This document shows, piece by piece, positions 49,569 to 59,500 of a stretch of DNA of 64,000 nt. Each line of letters starts with the position of its first letter. The stretch's first letter is position 1. A program made the position numbers and the translations under genes. Origin of the DNA: JAJTFW01 sp046330075 (GTDB taxonomy: Bacteria; Bacteroidota; Bacteroidia; AKYH767-A; OLB10); NCBI GenBank assembly GCA_046330075.1, contig JAXLTL010000001.1, positions 868,001 to 932,000 on the forward strand. The letters are read 5' to 3'. Under the pieces are notes generated by a model. It was not told the DNA's origin. It saw only the letters and a program-made list of their open reading frames with translations, and did not search any database.

Positions 49569-50705
49569 TCAGGCCTTAACGAGAAAAAGTTCCTTCACTT
49601 TGCTGATACAAAAATCCACTTCCTCACGGGTATTGTACCTGCTGAATGAAAAACGAATGGCCGGACGATCAGGCGAAGAACCTATGGCAGTGAGTACATG
49701 AGAACCCACATTACTACCGGAAGAACAGGCACTGCCGGCTGAACAGGCTATTCCGGCAATATCCAGATTGAACAACAGCATTTCCGAATGATCGGTTGGA
49801 GGAAACGAAACATTCAACACCGTATACAGGCTATTCCCTTCCTCCACATCACCGTTGAAGTCAACGCCAGGAATTTCAGCACGCAGCTTCCCGATCATAT
49901 AGGATTTTAAATCACTAACCTTGCGGATATCCTCCTCCATGTTTGCGTAACAGATTTCGAGCGCTTTTGCAAGACCTACAATTCCGTAAACATTTTCGGT
50001 TCCTCCACGCATGTTCCGCTCCTGGGCACCGCCGGTGATCAGTGGTTTAATCTTTACATTGCTGCTGATGTATAAAAAACCAACCCCCTTCGGTCCATGA
50101 AATTTATGAGCAGCTCCGGTGATAAAATCCACCTCCAGCGCCGACAAATCATGATAATAATGCCCCATGGTCTGTACCGTGTCGCAATGAAAAAGTGCAT
50201 TATATTTATGACAGAGCACTCCTACCTGTTGCAATGGCAAAAGTGTTCCTATTTCATTGTTGGCATGCATCAGTGAAACCAGACTCCGCTCATTCTCTTT
50301 CAGCAATGTTTCAAGATGTTCAAGATCCACATGACCTTTTTCATCAACCCGAACCAGGCTTAACGTGATTTCGCCCCGGTGTGCCATGTCTTCGGCAGTA
50401 TGCAATACCGCATGATGTTCAATAGGAGAAGTAATGATGTGTTTAATCCCCAGGTCATGCACACTGCAACGAACTGCCATGTTATCGGCCTCTGTTCCTC
50501 CGGAAGTAAAAAATATCTCTGAAGGAGCTGCTTTCAGCAAACCTGCAACTTTCTTCCTCGCCATTTCGATTGCAGCCCTGGTCTCTCTGCCGTATGCATG
50601 AATAGACGAAGGGTTACCAAACTGATGCTGCAACACCGGCAGCATTGCGTCAATCACCTCCGGAATCAAAGGTGTGGTGGCTGCATTATCGAAATAAACT
50701 TTCAT
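49569..50705 (-). CDS. Cysteine desulfurase (NifS/IscS family)
   Basis: 378 residues from ATG 50705 (MKVYFDNAATTPLIPEVIDA); the frame is open 15 codons further up into glmM but those residues are foreign to the family. PLP Lys in GAAHKFHGPKGVGFLY (about 190), SGGTEADNMAV, and the persulfide Cys in AGSACSSGSNVGSHVL (about 318) with a long loop as in group I enzymes. It delivers sulfur for iron-sulfur clusters or thiolated tRNA. Starts 20 bases after the glmM stop and is likely co-transcribed. Confidence 0.9.
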   Translation of the reverse strand: MKVYFDNAATTPLIPEVIDAMLPVLQHQFGNPSSIHAYGRETRAAIEMARKKVAGLLKAAPSEIFFTSGGTEADNMAVRCSVHDLGIKHIITSPIEHHAVLHTAEDMAHRGEITLSLVRVDEKGHVDLEHLETLLKENERSLVSLMHANNEIGTLLPLQQVGVLCHKYNALFHCDTVQTMGHYYHDLSALEVDFITGAAHKFHGPKGVGFLYISSNVKIKPLITGGAQERNMRGGTENVYGIVGLAKALEICYANMEEDIRKVSDLKSYMIGKLRAEIPGVDFNGDVEEGNSLYTVLNVSFPPTDHSEMLLFNLDIAGIACSAGSACSSGSNVGSHVLTAIGSSPDRPAIRFSFSRYNTREEVDFCISKVKELFLVKA

Positions 50706-50724
50706 TGAAATGATATTGAACGTT

Positions 50725-52131
50725 TCAGGCTTTGGTGAGTTGTCCTGCAAGAATATCCTTGATATCAGAGATAATTTTGCCGGCCAGATTATTCGCAGTG
50801 GTCAGTGATTGACTTTCAGAATAAATCCGAATGATTGGTTCCGTATTGGAACGGCGCAGGTGCACCCATTCCTTGTCGAACTCAATCTTAACACCATCGA
50901 TGGTATTGACCGGTTGTTTCTTGTATTTATCAGAAATGCGGCTGAGAATCTCATCCACATTTACCTCTGGGGTCAGTTCGATTTTGTTTTTAGAGATGTA
51001 ATAGTCGGGATACGAGGCACGCAGCATTGAACAGCTTTTGCCGCTCCTGGCAAGGTGCGATAAAAACAAAGCGATTCCGGCCAGTGCATCGCGGCCATAA
51101 TGCAGTTCAGGCAGGATAACGCCCCCATTTCCCTCACCTCCTATCACTGCTCCGGTTGCTTTCATCATCTCCACTACGTTCACTTCGCCCACGGCAGAGG
51201 CCGAATAGACGGCACCATGTTTTTCTGTCACGTCCCTCAGCGCACGGGTAGAAGAAAGATTCGAAACCGTATTTCCTGTTTTATGCTGCAAAACATAATC
51301 AGCTACTGCAACGAGGGTATATTCTTCACCAAACATTTCTCCGTCTTCCGACACGATAGCAAGCCGGTCAACATCCGGATCCACGACAATTCCCACATGA
51401 GATTTACTCTTCACCACTTCCTTTGAAATTTCGGTGAGATGTTCAGGTAATGGTTCCGGGTTGTGCGGAAAGTTACCGTCCGGCACACAATACAATTCTA
51501 CAATTTCTTTTACGCCTAATGCGCGCAGCAAAGCAGGCACTGCAATTCCACCGGTTGAATTCACACAATCAATCGCAACTTTGAAATTCTTCGCGGCGAT
51601 GGCTTTCCGGTCTACCATCGGCAGATTAAGAATGGATTCAATATGACGGGCAATGGATTGCTGGTCAGTGGTGAGTTGTCCGAGAGCACCAACTTCCGCA
51701 TAGTGATACGCTTCCTTCTCCGCAATCGAGAGCACTTCTGCACCATCGGCTGCCGAAATAAACTCTCCTTTTTCATTCAGCAGTTTGAGCGCATTCCACT
51801 GCTTCGGATTATGGCTGGCCGTAAAAATAATTCCGCCCTGAGCAGCATGATAAGGCACCGCCATTTCAACAGTAGGTGTAGTGGACAATCCTGTGTCTAC
51901 CACGTCTATTCCCAATCCAAGCAGTGTGGAAGATGCCAGCCCGGACACCATTGATCCGGAGATTCGTGCATCTCTGCCCAGCACTACTTTACATTTTTTT
52001 CCATTGTTGCGGGATATCAGCCACGTTCCATAAGCTGAAGTAAATTTAACAATGTCAGCAGGCGTTAAACCATCGCCCGGTTTACCACCGATGGTTCCGC
52101 GAATACCAGAAATAGATTTAATTAGCGTCAT
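50725..52131 (-). CDS. glmM: Phosphoglucosamine mutase
   Basis: 468 residues. The N-terminus SISGIRGTIGGKPGDGLTP is typical of Bacteroidota GlmM. Phosphoserine loop TASHNPKQWNALKLL (about 98), metal loop DPDVDRLAIV (about 250), sugar-binding GEGNGGVILPEL and phosphate-binding RRSNTEPIIRIYSES (about 424). It converts glucosamine-6-phosphate to glucosamine-1-phosphate for UDP-GlcNAc. Promoter box at 52167-52174. Confidence 0.88.
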   Translation of the reverse strand: MTLIKSISGIRGTIGGKPGDGLTPADIVKFTSAYGTWLISRNNGKKCKVVLGRDARISGSMVSGLASSTLLGLGIDVVDTGLSTTPTVEMAVPYHAAQGGIIFTASHNPKQWNALKLLNEKGEFISAADGAEVLSIAEKEAYHYAEVGALGQLTTDQQSIARHIESILNLPMVDRKAIAAKNFKVAIDCVNSTGGIAVPALLRALGVKEIVELYCVPDGNFPHNPEPLPEHLTEISKEVVKSKSHVGIVVDPDVDRLAIVSEDGEMFGEEYTLVAVADYVLQHKTGNTVSNLSSTRALRDVTEKHGAVYSASAVGEVNVVEMMKATGAVIGGEGNGGVILPELHYGRDALAGIALFLSHLARSGKSCSMLRASYPDYYISKNKIELTPEVNVDEILSRISDKYKKQPVNTIDGVKIEFDKEWVHLRRSNTEPIIRIYSESQSLTTANNLAGKIISDIKDILAGQLTKA

Positions 52132-52166
52132 AATATTTTACAGCAAGCATGCCGGTTTTGAGAGGT

Positions 52167-52174
52167 CAAAGATA
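52167..52174 (-). promoter_or_regulatory. -7 box of glmM and the cysteine desulfurase gene
   Basis: Minus strand TATCTTTG, exact consensus, 36 bases upstream of the glmM ATG at 52131. Confidence 0.5.
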
Positions 52175-52251
52175 GTCCTCTCACTTAAGAATTGACATTA
52201 TTTTTTCTCAACAGTACCGGTGGAAAACTCCCTGAAAAACAGACAACCTGC

Positions 52252-53463
52252 TCAGGCTTTAATGGTATGCCCCATCTTGTCGCGCTTGGTCTCGAGGTAG
52301 TGTTTATTGAAAGGATTCGGACTGATTTCGATAGGAATACGGTCAACTATCTCTAATCCATAACCAATCAAGCCGGCTCTTTTTGTCGGATTATTGGTCA
52401 TCAATCTCATTTTACAAACACCCAGATCACGCAGAATCTGGGCTCCTACTCCATAATCACGCTCATCCATCTTAAAGCCGAGTTCAATGTTGGCCTCTAC
52501 AGTATCCAGTCCCTGTTCCTGCAGTTTGTAGGCTTTAAGCTTGTTCAATAAACCAATACCCCGGCCTTCCTGATTCATATAGAGTATCACGCCTCTTCCC
52601 TCCTGTTCGATCATCTCCATCGCTTTATGCAACTGTGGTCCGCAATCACAACGGCATGATCCGAAAATATCACCCGTCATGCAGGAAGAATGCACCCGTA
52701 CCAGAATCGGATCTCCCTTCTTCCATTCTCCTTTGATGAGCGCCAGGTGCTCTTGTCCGTTTTCTATATGACGGTACGCTACCATCTTGAAATTTCCGAA
52801 GGAAGTAGGCATCTCCACCTCCACCATACGTTCTATCAGGGATTCTTTCTCTACCCGGTACTTTATCAGGTCTTCAATGGAAATGATTTTCATGTTCCAT
52901 TTCTGAGCCAGCTTCACCAGTTCAGGTAACCGTGCCATAGAACCATCTTCATTCATGATTTCCACAATTACACCGGAAGGTTCCAGCCCTGCGAGACGTG
53001 ATAAATCTACGGATGCTTCGGTATGCCCTGCGCGCCGCAATACACCTCCGGTTTTTGCTCGCAATGGAAAGATATGACCCGGCCTGCCCAGCTCTTCCGG
53101 TTTGGTAGCAGGATCAATCAAGGCATGAATGGTTTTCGAGCGATCGGAGGCAGAAATACCGGTAGTACAACCATGTCCAAGCAAATCAACAGAAACGGTA
53201 AACGCAGTTTCATGCGAGGCTGTATTTTGGTTCACCATCATCGGCAGCTGAAGTGCATCACACCGCTCCTCGGTAAGAGAAATACAAATCAACCCTCGTC
53301 CGTGCGTCGCCATGAAGTTGACCACTTCAGGTGTCGCATGATGAGCAGCGACGAGAAAATCACCTTCGTTTTCACGATCAGCATCATCAACAACGATGAT
53401 AACCTTCCCTTCACGAATATCAGCAATCGCTTCTTCAATGGTGTTCAGTTTAATATCTTCCAT
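52252..53463 (-). CDS. ribBA: Bifunctional DHBP synthase/GTP cyclohydrolase II
   Basis: 403 residues. RibB half (1-205): VIIVVDDADRENEGDFLVAA with the acidic metal site, and HTEASVDLSRLAGLEPSGVI. RibA half (206-403): zinc Cys cluster SSCMTGDIFGSCRCDCGPQL (about 257-276), YMNQEGRGIGLLNKLKAY and LMTNNPTKRAGLIGYGLEIV. It makes both starting compounds of riboflavin, the ribulose-derived C4 unit and the diaminopyrimidine. The fusion is standard in Bacteroidota. No FMN riboswitch was recognised upstream; the promoter box is at 53481-53488. Confidence 0.95.
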   Translation of the reverse strand: MEDIKLNTIEEAIADIREGKVIIVVDDADRENEGDFLVAAHHATPEVVNFMATHGRGLICISLTEERCDALQLPMMVNQNTASHETAFTVSVDLLGHGCTTGISASDRSKTIHALIDPATKPEELGRPGHIFPLRAKTGGVLRRAGHTEASVDLSRLAGLEPSGVIVEIMNEDGSMARLPELVKLAQKWNMKIISIEDLIKYRVEKESLIERMVEVEMPTSFGNFKMVAYRHIENGQEHLALIKGEWKKGDPILVRVHSSCMTGDIFGSCRCDCGPQLHKAMEMIEQEGRGVILYMNQEGRGIGLLNKLKAYKLQEQGLDTVEANIELGFKMDERDYGVGAQILRDLGVCKMRLMTNNPTKRAGLIGYGLEIVDRIPIEISPNPFNKHYLETKRDKMGHTIKA

Positions 53464-53480
53464 AGTGCAATAAGTGGTTA

Positions 53481-53488
53481 CAAAGTTA
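53481..53488 (-). promoter_or_regulatory. -7 box of ribBA
   Basis: Minus strand TAACTTTG, exact TAnnTTTG, 18 bases upstream of the ribBA ATG. The short distance leaves no room for a leader riboswitch. Confidence 0.5.
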
Positions 53489-53732
53489 AGGATTAGAGTA
53501 ACGCTTTTTACAGTTAGTTGCTTTCAATATCTTTTGCATTTCTGCCTGCAATTTTATTTCCATTCTACTGATTTACAGACGTATTATCAGGCTGTAAGAT
53601 TTTATGTAAGATTTCATAAAAAAACGCGAACCTTATCGGGACACCCCCGTTTAACTTTCATGTCAACACTATGGAAATGGTGTTTCGTTCTGAAGAGATT
53701 AAGAAATAGGGTTTTGTTTGGTTTTAGGTTGA

Positions 53733-53902
53733 TGTCAGTAAACGGGTAGCCCCGTAAGGCTACCCGGGACTGACAAACTTCCGGAACCACACGCAGTACA
53801 AGCCCAACATATTTGCCCCGTAAGGCAGAAAAAATGGTTTTGGTGTTTTTAGGTTGAATGTCAGTAAAAGGGACAGCCCCGTAAGGCTGTCCCGGGCTGA
53901 CA
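53733..53902. repeat. Three hairpins with a CCCCGTAAGG centre, two with compensatory changes
   Basis: Element 1 (53733-53775): TGTCAGT ... GGGTAGCC-CCGTA-AGGCTACCC ... ACTGACA. Element 2 (53859-53902): TGTCAG ... GGGACAGCC-CCGTA-AGGCTGTCCC ... CTGACA. A smaller hairpin (about 53811-53829) has the same CCCCGTAAGGC centre. The inner stems differ in sequence yet stay paired. All lie in the 530-base stretch 53464-53993, upstream of ribBA and downstream of the FAH gene, with no coding frame. Confidence 0.7.
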
Positions 53903-53944
53903 CTCCGGAGACGAGAAGCGCTTCGCTAAAAATCCAAACAATAA

Positions 53945-53974
53945 AAAAAGCCCCTCGAGAAGCAGGGGCTTTTT
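53945..53974 (-). terminator. Rho-independent terminator after the FAH-family gene
   Basis: AAAAAGCCCCT ... AGGGGCTTTTT hairpin with an eight-base loop and a T-run on both strands. It lies 19 bases downstream of the stop at 53994 (minus strand). Confidence 0.85.
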
Positions 53975-53993
53975 GCTTTTATAGCCTTTGGTC

Positions 53994-55019
53994 TCAAACG
54001 CCAACCGCCTTTTTCAGTTTAAGGATAGAATAGTCAGTATCCACTTTACGAATGGTATTTGACAAACAACCCAGACCATCGATCGTCATCTCCACCACAT
54101 CCCCGTCTTTCAACCATTGCACCTGATAATTCGGGTCATTCAGCTTTCCGGTACCATTCAGTTCAAGGAAACATCCTGTACCCACGGTTCCTGATCCAAT
54201 CACATCTCCGGGTAAAATATCTACTCCATACGCACAACGTTCGATAATCTCTGCAAAAGTCCAGTCCATCTGAGCAAGGTTGCCATCGCTCACCTGAATT
54301 CCGTTCACGAAACATTTCATAGCGAGATTGTACCGGTTTCCTTCATGTCCGGCTTTCGGTGCCACCTTAAAACGTTCCAACTCATCGGGGGTCACCAGGT
54401 AAGGACCAATAACAGTTGAAAAATCCTTGCCCTTGGCCGGACCCAAATTCAGTTTCATTTCTTCCATCTGCAGGGTACGGGCACTCAAATCATTCATAAT
54501 CATATAACCCGCCACATATTTATCAGCTTCTGCAGCCCGTACATTCCGGCCTTTTTTACCGATCACCACAGCTGCTTCCAGTTCAAAGTCAAGACCCTGA
54601 AAATGATCCGGCATACAACTTATTTCACCCGGACCCTGGATAGCATTATGATTAGTAAAATAAAATATCGGGTACTCATCAAATTCAGGTATCATCTCCA
54701 CTTTACGGTTACGGCGGGCAGCCTCCACATGCTGACGGAAGGCATAGCCATCACGGCAGGAAGTAGGTTCCGGAACCGGAGCCAGGATATGCAATTCTGA
54801 CCAGGTATACCCTGAAAGGCCTGTTTTTCCTTCAACAATCCTTCTTTCCACCTCACGTGCAGCATCCATAGCAGCTTCTTCCCCCTGCAAAAGTTCACGC
54901 ATGGTATCAGCCACTCTGATTCCAGTGATTCTTCCGGCTTCCGCGAGATGGAATATACGGTCGTTTACAACTACGCCGAGGAGTTTTTTCTGTTCGTGGA
55001 GGTATGAAACAAGCTTCAT
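53994..55019 (-). CDS. Fumarylacetoacetate hydrolase family protein
   Basis: 341 residues. FAH fold: metal-binding Glu pair in LDFELEAAVVIGKKGRNV (about 148-165), NDLSARTLQMEEMKLNLGPA KGKDF, GPYLVTPDEL and GDVIGSGTVGTGCFLELNG. It should hydrolyse fumarylacetoacetate to fumarate and acetoacetate, the last step of tyrosine/homogentisate breakdown. This is supported by hmgA lying divergently 107 bases away; other 2-oxo acid substrates in the family are possible. TACTTTTG promoter box at 55040-55047. Confidence 0.88.
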   Translation of the reverse strand: MKLVSYLHEQKKLLGVVVNDRIFHLAEAGRITGIRVADTMRELLQGEEAAMDAAREVERRIVEGKTGLSGYTWSELHILAPVPEPTSCRDGYAFRQHVEAARRNRKVEMIPEFDEYPIFYFTNHNAIQGPGEISCMPDHFQGLDFELEAAVVIGKKGRNVRAAEADKYVAGYMIMNDLSARTLQMEEMKLNLGPAKGKDFSTVIGPYLVTPDELERFKVAPKAGHEGNRYNLAMKCFVNGIQVSDGNLAQMDWTFAEIIERCAYGVDILPGDVIGSGTVGTGCFLELNGTGKLNDPNYQVQWLKDGDVVEMTIDGLGCLSNTIRKVDTDYSILKLKKAVGV

Positions 55020-55039
55020 GATATAATTTTATAAGGGCA

Positions 55040-55047
55040 CAAAAGTA
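55040..55047 (-). promoter_or_regulatory. -7 box of the FAH-family gene
   Basis: Minus strand TACTTTTG, exact TAnnTTTG, 20 bases upstream of the ATG at 55019. A weaker plus-strand TATCTTG near 55098 may serve hmgA in the same 107-base divergent region. Confidence 0.45.
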
Positions 55048-55126
55048 ACCAATGGTTAAATTTGCCGAAGCTGTCGGATAAAAATCAGTATGGATTGTAT
55101 CTTGCACGCTCCAAGCTCAATCAAAT

Positions 55127-56287
55127 ATGCCTCAATATCACGCACTTGGTCGTTTTCCGCAAAAACGACATACCCAGTTCAGGAAACCTGACGGGAGTTT
55201 GTACGCGGAAGAACTAGTCTCAACTCACGGATTTTCAAACGTTTATTCGCTGATTTACCATTGTCATGCCCCTACCTTGGTGAAGGCCGTTGGAGAACCC
55301 TTTTCCCGCGAGCCGAAGGTTGCATTTCAGCGATTCCTCCGCCATCAAAGCTTCGAAGGCTTCCATGTTAAGCCGGAAGATGACTACATCGACAGCAAGA
55401 AGGTAGTACTGTTGAACAATGACCTGCAAATTGCATTGGCAGCTCCGCGCAAATCCATTACCGATTACTTTCTAAAAAATGCCGATGCCGATGAATTGAT
55501 TTTCATCCATGAAGGTAGCGGAACCCTCAAAACCATCTATGGTAATATTGATTTCGGCTATGGAGATTATCTGCTGATTCCCAGGGGTACTATCTTCCAG
55601 CTCCATTTCAACGATGCCAACAACCGCTTACTGATTGTTGAATCATTCACACCGATCGAAACACCCCGGCGCTACCGGAATATCTACGGACAGCTGGAAG
55701 AACATGCCCCATTCTGCGAACGCGACATCCGGAAACCGCAAAATCTTGAGACTCATGATGAAAAAGGCGAATTCAGGGTCCTGATAAAAAAACAGGGTAT
55801 TGTTTATCCATATATATATGCCACTCACCCGTTCGACGCCATCGGCTGGGATGGTAACCACTATCCCTGGGCATTAAATATTCGTGATTTTGAACCTATT
55901 ACAGGTAGAGTTCACCAGCCACCACCCGTACATCAAACGTTTGAAGCCAACAATTATGTGATCTGCTCCTTTGTACCAAGGCTATACGACTATCATCCGG
56001 ATGCCATACCTGCGCCCTACAACCACAGCAATGTAGATTCAGACGAGGTCCTCTACTATGTTGACGGCGATTTCATGAGCCGGAAGAGCGTCACAAAAGG
56101 CATGATCACCCTCCATCCTGCCGGCATCCCGCATGGTCCACATCCGGGCACGGTAGAAAAGAGTATTGGCAAGAAAGAAACGCTGGAACTGGCCGTCATG
56201 ATCGACACCTTTAAACCCCTCTGGCTCACAGAAGATGCCCTGAAGATTATGAGTGAAGATTACTACAAGTCCTGGCTGGATGAATAA
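55127..56287 (+). CDS. hmgA: Homogentisate 1,2-dioxygenase
   Basis: 386 residues, the compact bacterial size. Double cupin: the N-terminal cupin has DELIFIHEGSGTLKTIYGNI and GDYLLIPRGTIFQL; the C-terminal catalytic cupin has HQPPPVHQTFEANNYVICSF (His and Glu iron ligands) and LHPAGIPHGPHPGTVE (His ligand). It opens the homogentisate ring to maleylacetoacetate with O2. A maleylacetoacetate isomerase and HPPD are not in the window. Followed by a strong terminator. Confidence 0.93.
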   Translation: MPQYHALGRFPQKRHTQFRKPDGSLYAEELVSTHGFSNVYSLIYHCHAPTLVKAVGEPFSREPKVAFQRFLRHQSFEGFHVKPEDDYIDSKKVVLLNNDLQIALAAPRKSITDYFLKNADADELIFIHEGSGTLKTIYGNIDFGYGDYLLIPRGTIFQLHFNDANNRLLIVESFTPIETPRRYRNIYGQLEEHAPFCERDIRKPQNLETHDEKGEFRVLIKKQGIVYPYIYATHPFDAIGWDGNHYPWALNIRDFEPITGRVHQPPPVHQTFEANNYVICSFVPRLYDYHPDAIPAPYNHSNVDSDEVLYYVDGDFMSRKSVTKGMITLHPAGIPHGPHPGTVEKSIGKKETLELAVMIDTFKPLWLTEDALKIMSEDYYKSWLDE

Positions 56288-56300
56288 GAATTATCACCCG

Positions 56301-56331
56301 AAAAAAAGGCTCCCTCTGGGAGCCTTTTTTT
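56301..56331 (+). terminator. Rho-independent terminator after hmgA
   Basis: AAAAAAAGGCTCCC-TCT-GGGAGCCTTTTTTT: perfect stem, three-base loop, seven-T tail, 13 bases after the hmgA stop. Confidence 0.93.
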
Positions 56332-56458
56332 GTTCGTTACCGGTTTTTTATCCCTGAAATAAGTAAGTTGATCAGGTGGAATTCACATTCTAAATCAATC
56401 CTGTTAATAATTCTGAAAAAATTACAAACCCGATAGCCGTGTTTTAAACAGGATTCTC

Positions 56459-56466
56459 TATTTTTG
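56459..56466 (+). promoter_or_regulatory. -7 box of the 1524-residue T9SS protein gene
   Basis: TATTTTTG, exact TAnnTTTG, 50 bases upstream of the ATG at 56516, with a TTTTAAAC at about the -33 position. Confidence 0.4.
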
Positions 56467-56515
56467 AAGACTATACCGTAGCCAAAAATAACACGCGTAA
56501 TAAAACCAATTCCCT

Positions 56516-59500
56516 ATGAAACGATTATTACTTACATTTTTCGCACTGATCACATGGGTTGCAGCCTTCCCGCAGGCAACACAGGTTTGGTGTGAAAATT
56601 TCGATGGTACGATCAGTACTACATCATCAGGAACTCCAGGTTGGAGTGTTGACAACAACTATTCTGCTTCCAGCCCGAATTGTATTCGGGGTGAGTACGA
56701 TACGTTGACAACGATTACTCTGACTTCACCGGCATTCAGTACTGTCGGACAGAACTTCGTAATGCTGGATTTTGACCAGATCTGCAAAATCGACTTCTCT
56801 GACCGTGCTACCATTGAGTTTTCAACCGATGGAGGCAATACCTGGACCGCATTGGATGATGATCCAAACAAATTGCCTTTCGGAACCGGTAACTGTTACT
56901 ATCTGGGCACAGGTGTATTCTTTGCCAATGGTAATGCCTTCTCCGAAGGAAGTCACTCCTTCGAATGGCAGGCCGGTAACCCGGTTGCACCGTTGAACAC
57001 CTGGTGGCAACACGAGACCTTTGATGTTTCGCTGGCGCTGGCGAATCAGGCCTCTGTGATTTTACGCTTCAAAGTGGAAGACCAGTTTGGAGGTATGAAT
57101 AACCGTTATGGCTGGTTACTTGACAATATCTGCGTTACAGCTGCTCCCTGCGAACTGAACGCTCCGACTGTAAGCATTCCTTATCCTGGTAATCCTTACT
57201 ATACCGGAACTGTGTTTACCCTCCCACCCTGGGATATTTTTGTAAGCATCAATGACATGAGCGGCATTTCTGCTGCAGAATTATACTGGACTGTAAACAA
57301 TGGTCCTGTTCAGCAGTATGGTGGTATGATCAATCTTCAGGACTCCATGTGGGCTGCACAGATTTTCTCCGGAAATATCAACGATACGATCTGCTACTGG
57401 ATTGAAGCAACAGATGCATCTGGCTGTAACAACTTTACCAGATTCCCTGCAACAGGCTGTATCCAGGTAGTTATTGTAGATGGACTTCACCCACCATTTT
57501 GTGATAACTTCGACGTAGTAAATCCGAACTTTACTCCTGATGGCACCAGCATTGGTACTACCTGGGTAAACGGAGCACCTACCGGAGCTACATTAAGCAC
57601 ACCACATTCCGCTCCAAATGTATGGGGTGTAGGTAGTCTCAACTCTGCGGGTAATTATCTTGATAACACCAATTCTATACTCGTTTCATCTCCAATTGAC
57701 TTTTCTGCAGTAAGCGTAGTAAACCTTGAAATGTATATCAACCGTGCTTCTGAAGCCGGCTGGGATGGTTTACGTATGGAATACTCGCTCGATAATGGTG
57801 GAACCTGGAATATTCTGGGTACTCAGAACGATCCAAATGCCATCAACTGGTATTCTGATGCTGCCATTGGCGCAACATCATTACCGGCCTGGGAAGGCAT
57901 CAATGGAACCTGGGAATATGTAAAGTATAAACTTGCAGCCATTCCCGGTATCATGGGTAACACTTCCGTATTGTTGCGTTTTGTATTTGCTTCAGACGGT
58001 ATCATCAACGACGAAGGTTTCCATATTGATGACTTATGTCTCAATGTTCCTTGTAATGATGACCTCGGTGTTAGTGCCATCACGAACCCTCCGGCAAACA
58101 GCGGTCAGCCTTCAGGCTCATCAACAACCGTTACAGTGAACCTCGAAAACTTCGGACAGGCCACACAATCAAACGTAACGATTGGCTACTCTATTAACGG
58201 CGTAGTGCAGACACCTGTAACATTTGCAGGACCCCTGACCGGAGGTCTTACCTCATTGTTCACGCTTCCGTCGTTCACTGTACCGAGTGGTGGTTACACT
58301 GTTTGTGTATGGACCGAACTTCCGAGCGATTGCATCGGCACAAACGATACCACTTGCATTACTTATGTAGGTATCCCAACATATACCCCATCCCCATCTT
58401 TCTGTGATGATTTTGATGCCGGTAACACCGGTTGGTCTGCACAAAACGGACCTAACAACCCGGCAGGTAACGACTGGCAGTTAGGAACGCCTGCTTTTGG
58501 AGCAACCAGCACAACACATTCCGGTATCAATTCATGGGATATTAACCTGACAAGCGGCTACCTGGCGAATGCAGACAACTATCTGTTCTCACCATACTTT
58601 GACTTCTCTACCATTGGTTCCGGCCGTATCAGTTTCTGGCTGAACTTCTTCGTTGAAAACAACTGGGATGGTCTTGTTCTTGAATTTACCAATGATGGAG
58701 GTGCTACATGGAACCAAATCGGTAACTATGGTGACTCCTGTGGTACCAACTGGTATAACAATCCAAGTCTGATCGGACTTAATAACCAACCGGGCTGGTC
58801 AGGTAATTCAAACGGATGGATCAATGTAGGCTATAAATTATGCTGCACCAGCGGTATCTTCAACAGCCCGACTCCGGTTCAATTCCGATTCCATTTCGCA
58901 TCCGATCCTTCTGTTCAATACGATGGTTTGAGTCTTGATGATTTCTGTCTGTATGCTGCTCAAGGCGATGACGTAGGTATTTCTGCAATTACATCTCCGG
59001 TTGGCGGATATCCTGCAGGTGCCAATGCACCAGTGGTAGTTATCCTTGAAAACTTTGGTGCAACTACTGTAACCAGTGTGCCCATCAGTTATACTGTGAA
59101 TGGCGGTGGTTTACAAACCATCATCTGGTCCGGATCATTGCCTCCTTGCGGAACGATTTCCGTTCCTTTGCCTGCATTCAACGTGGTTCAGGGTAACAAC
59201 GTAATTGTCGCCTATACATCTCTTGCAACGGATCAACTTGCTGCTAATGATACATCCAGCATTACCGTTGTTGGTCAGCCATTGATTACTCCTACTTACC
59301 TTAACTGGTTCTCTGATAACTTCGATGCAGGTAACATTGGTTGGGCTCCTGGTGTTGACCCAGCCGCCAACCCTGGTACCATCTGGGAATTTGGTACACC
59401 AAACTTCGGACAGACTACTGGTGCTTACAGTGCTCCTAACTGTTGGGACGTTAATCTGAACAGCGCAGTAACTCCGAACGCTAACTGTTGGGTAACGTCT

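Noticed and set aside
53464..53993. FMN riboswitch before ribBA
   Set aside because: The promoter box lies 18 bases from the ATG, no RFN-element motifs were seen, and the hairpins present are lineage repeats further upstream.
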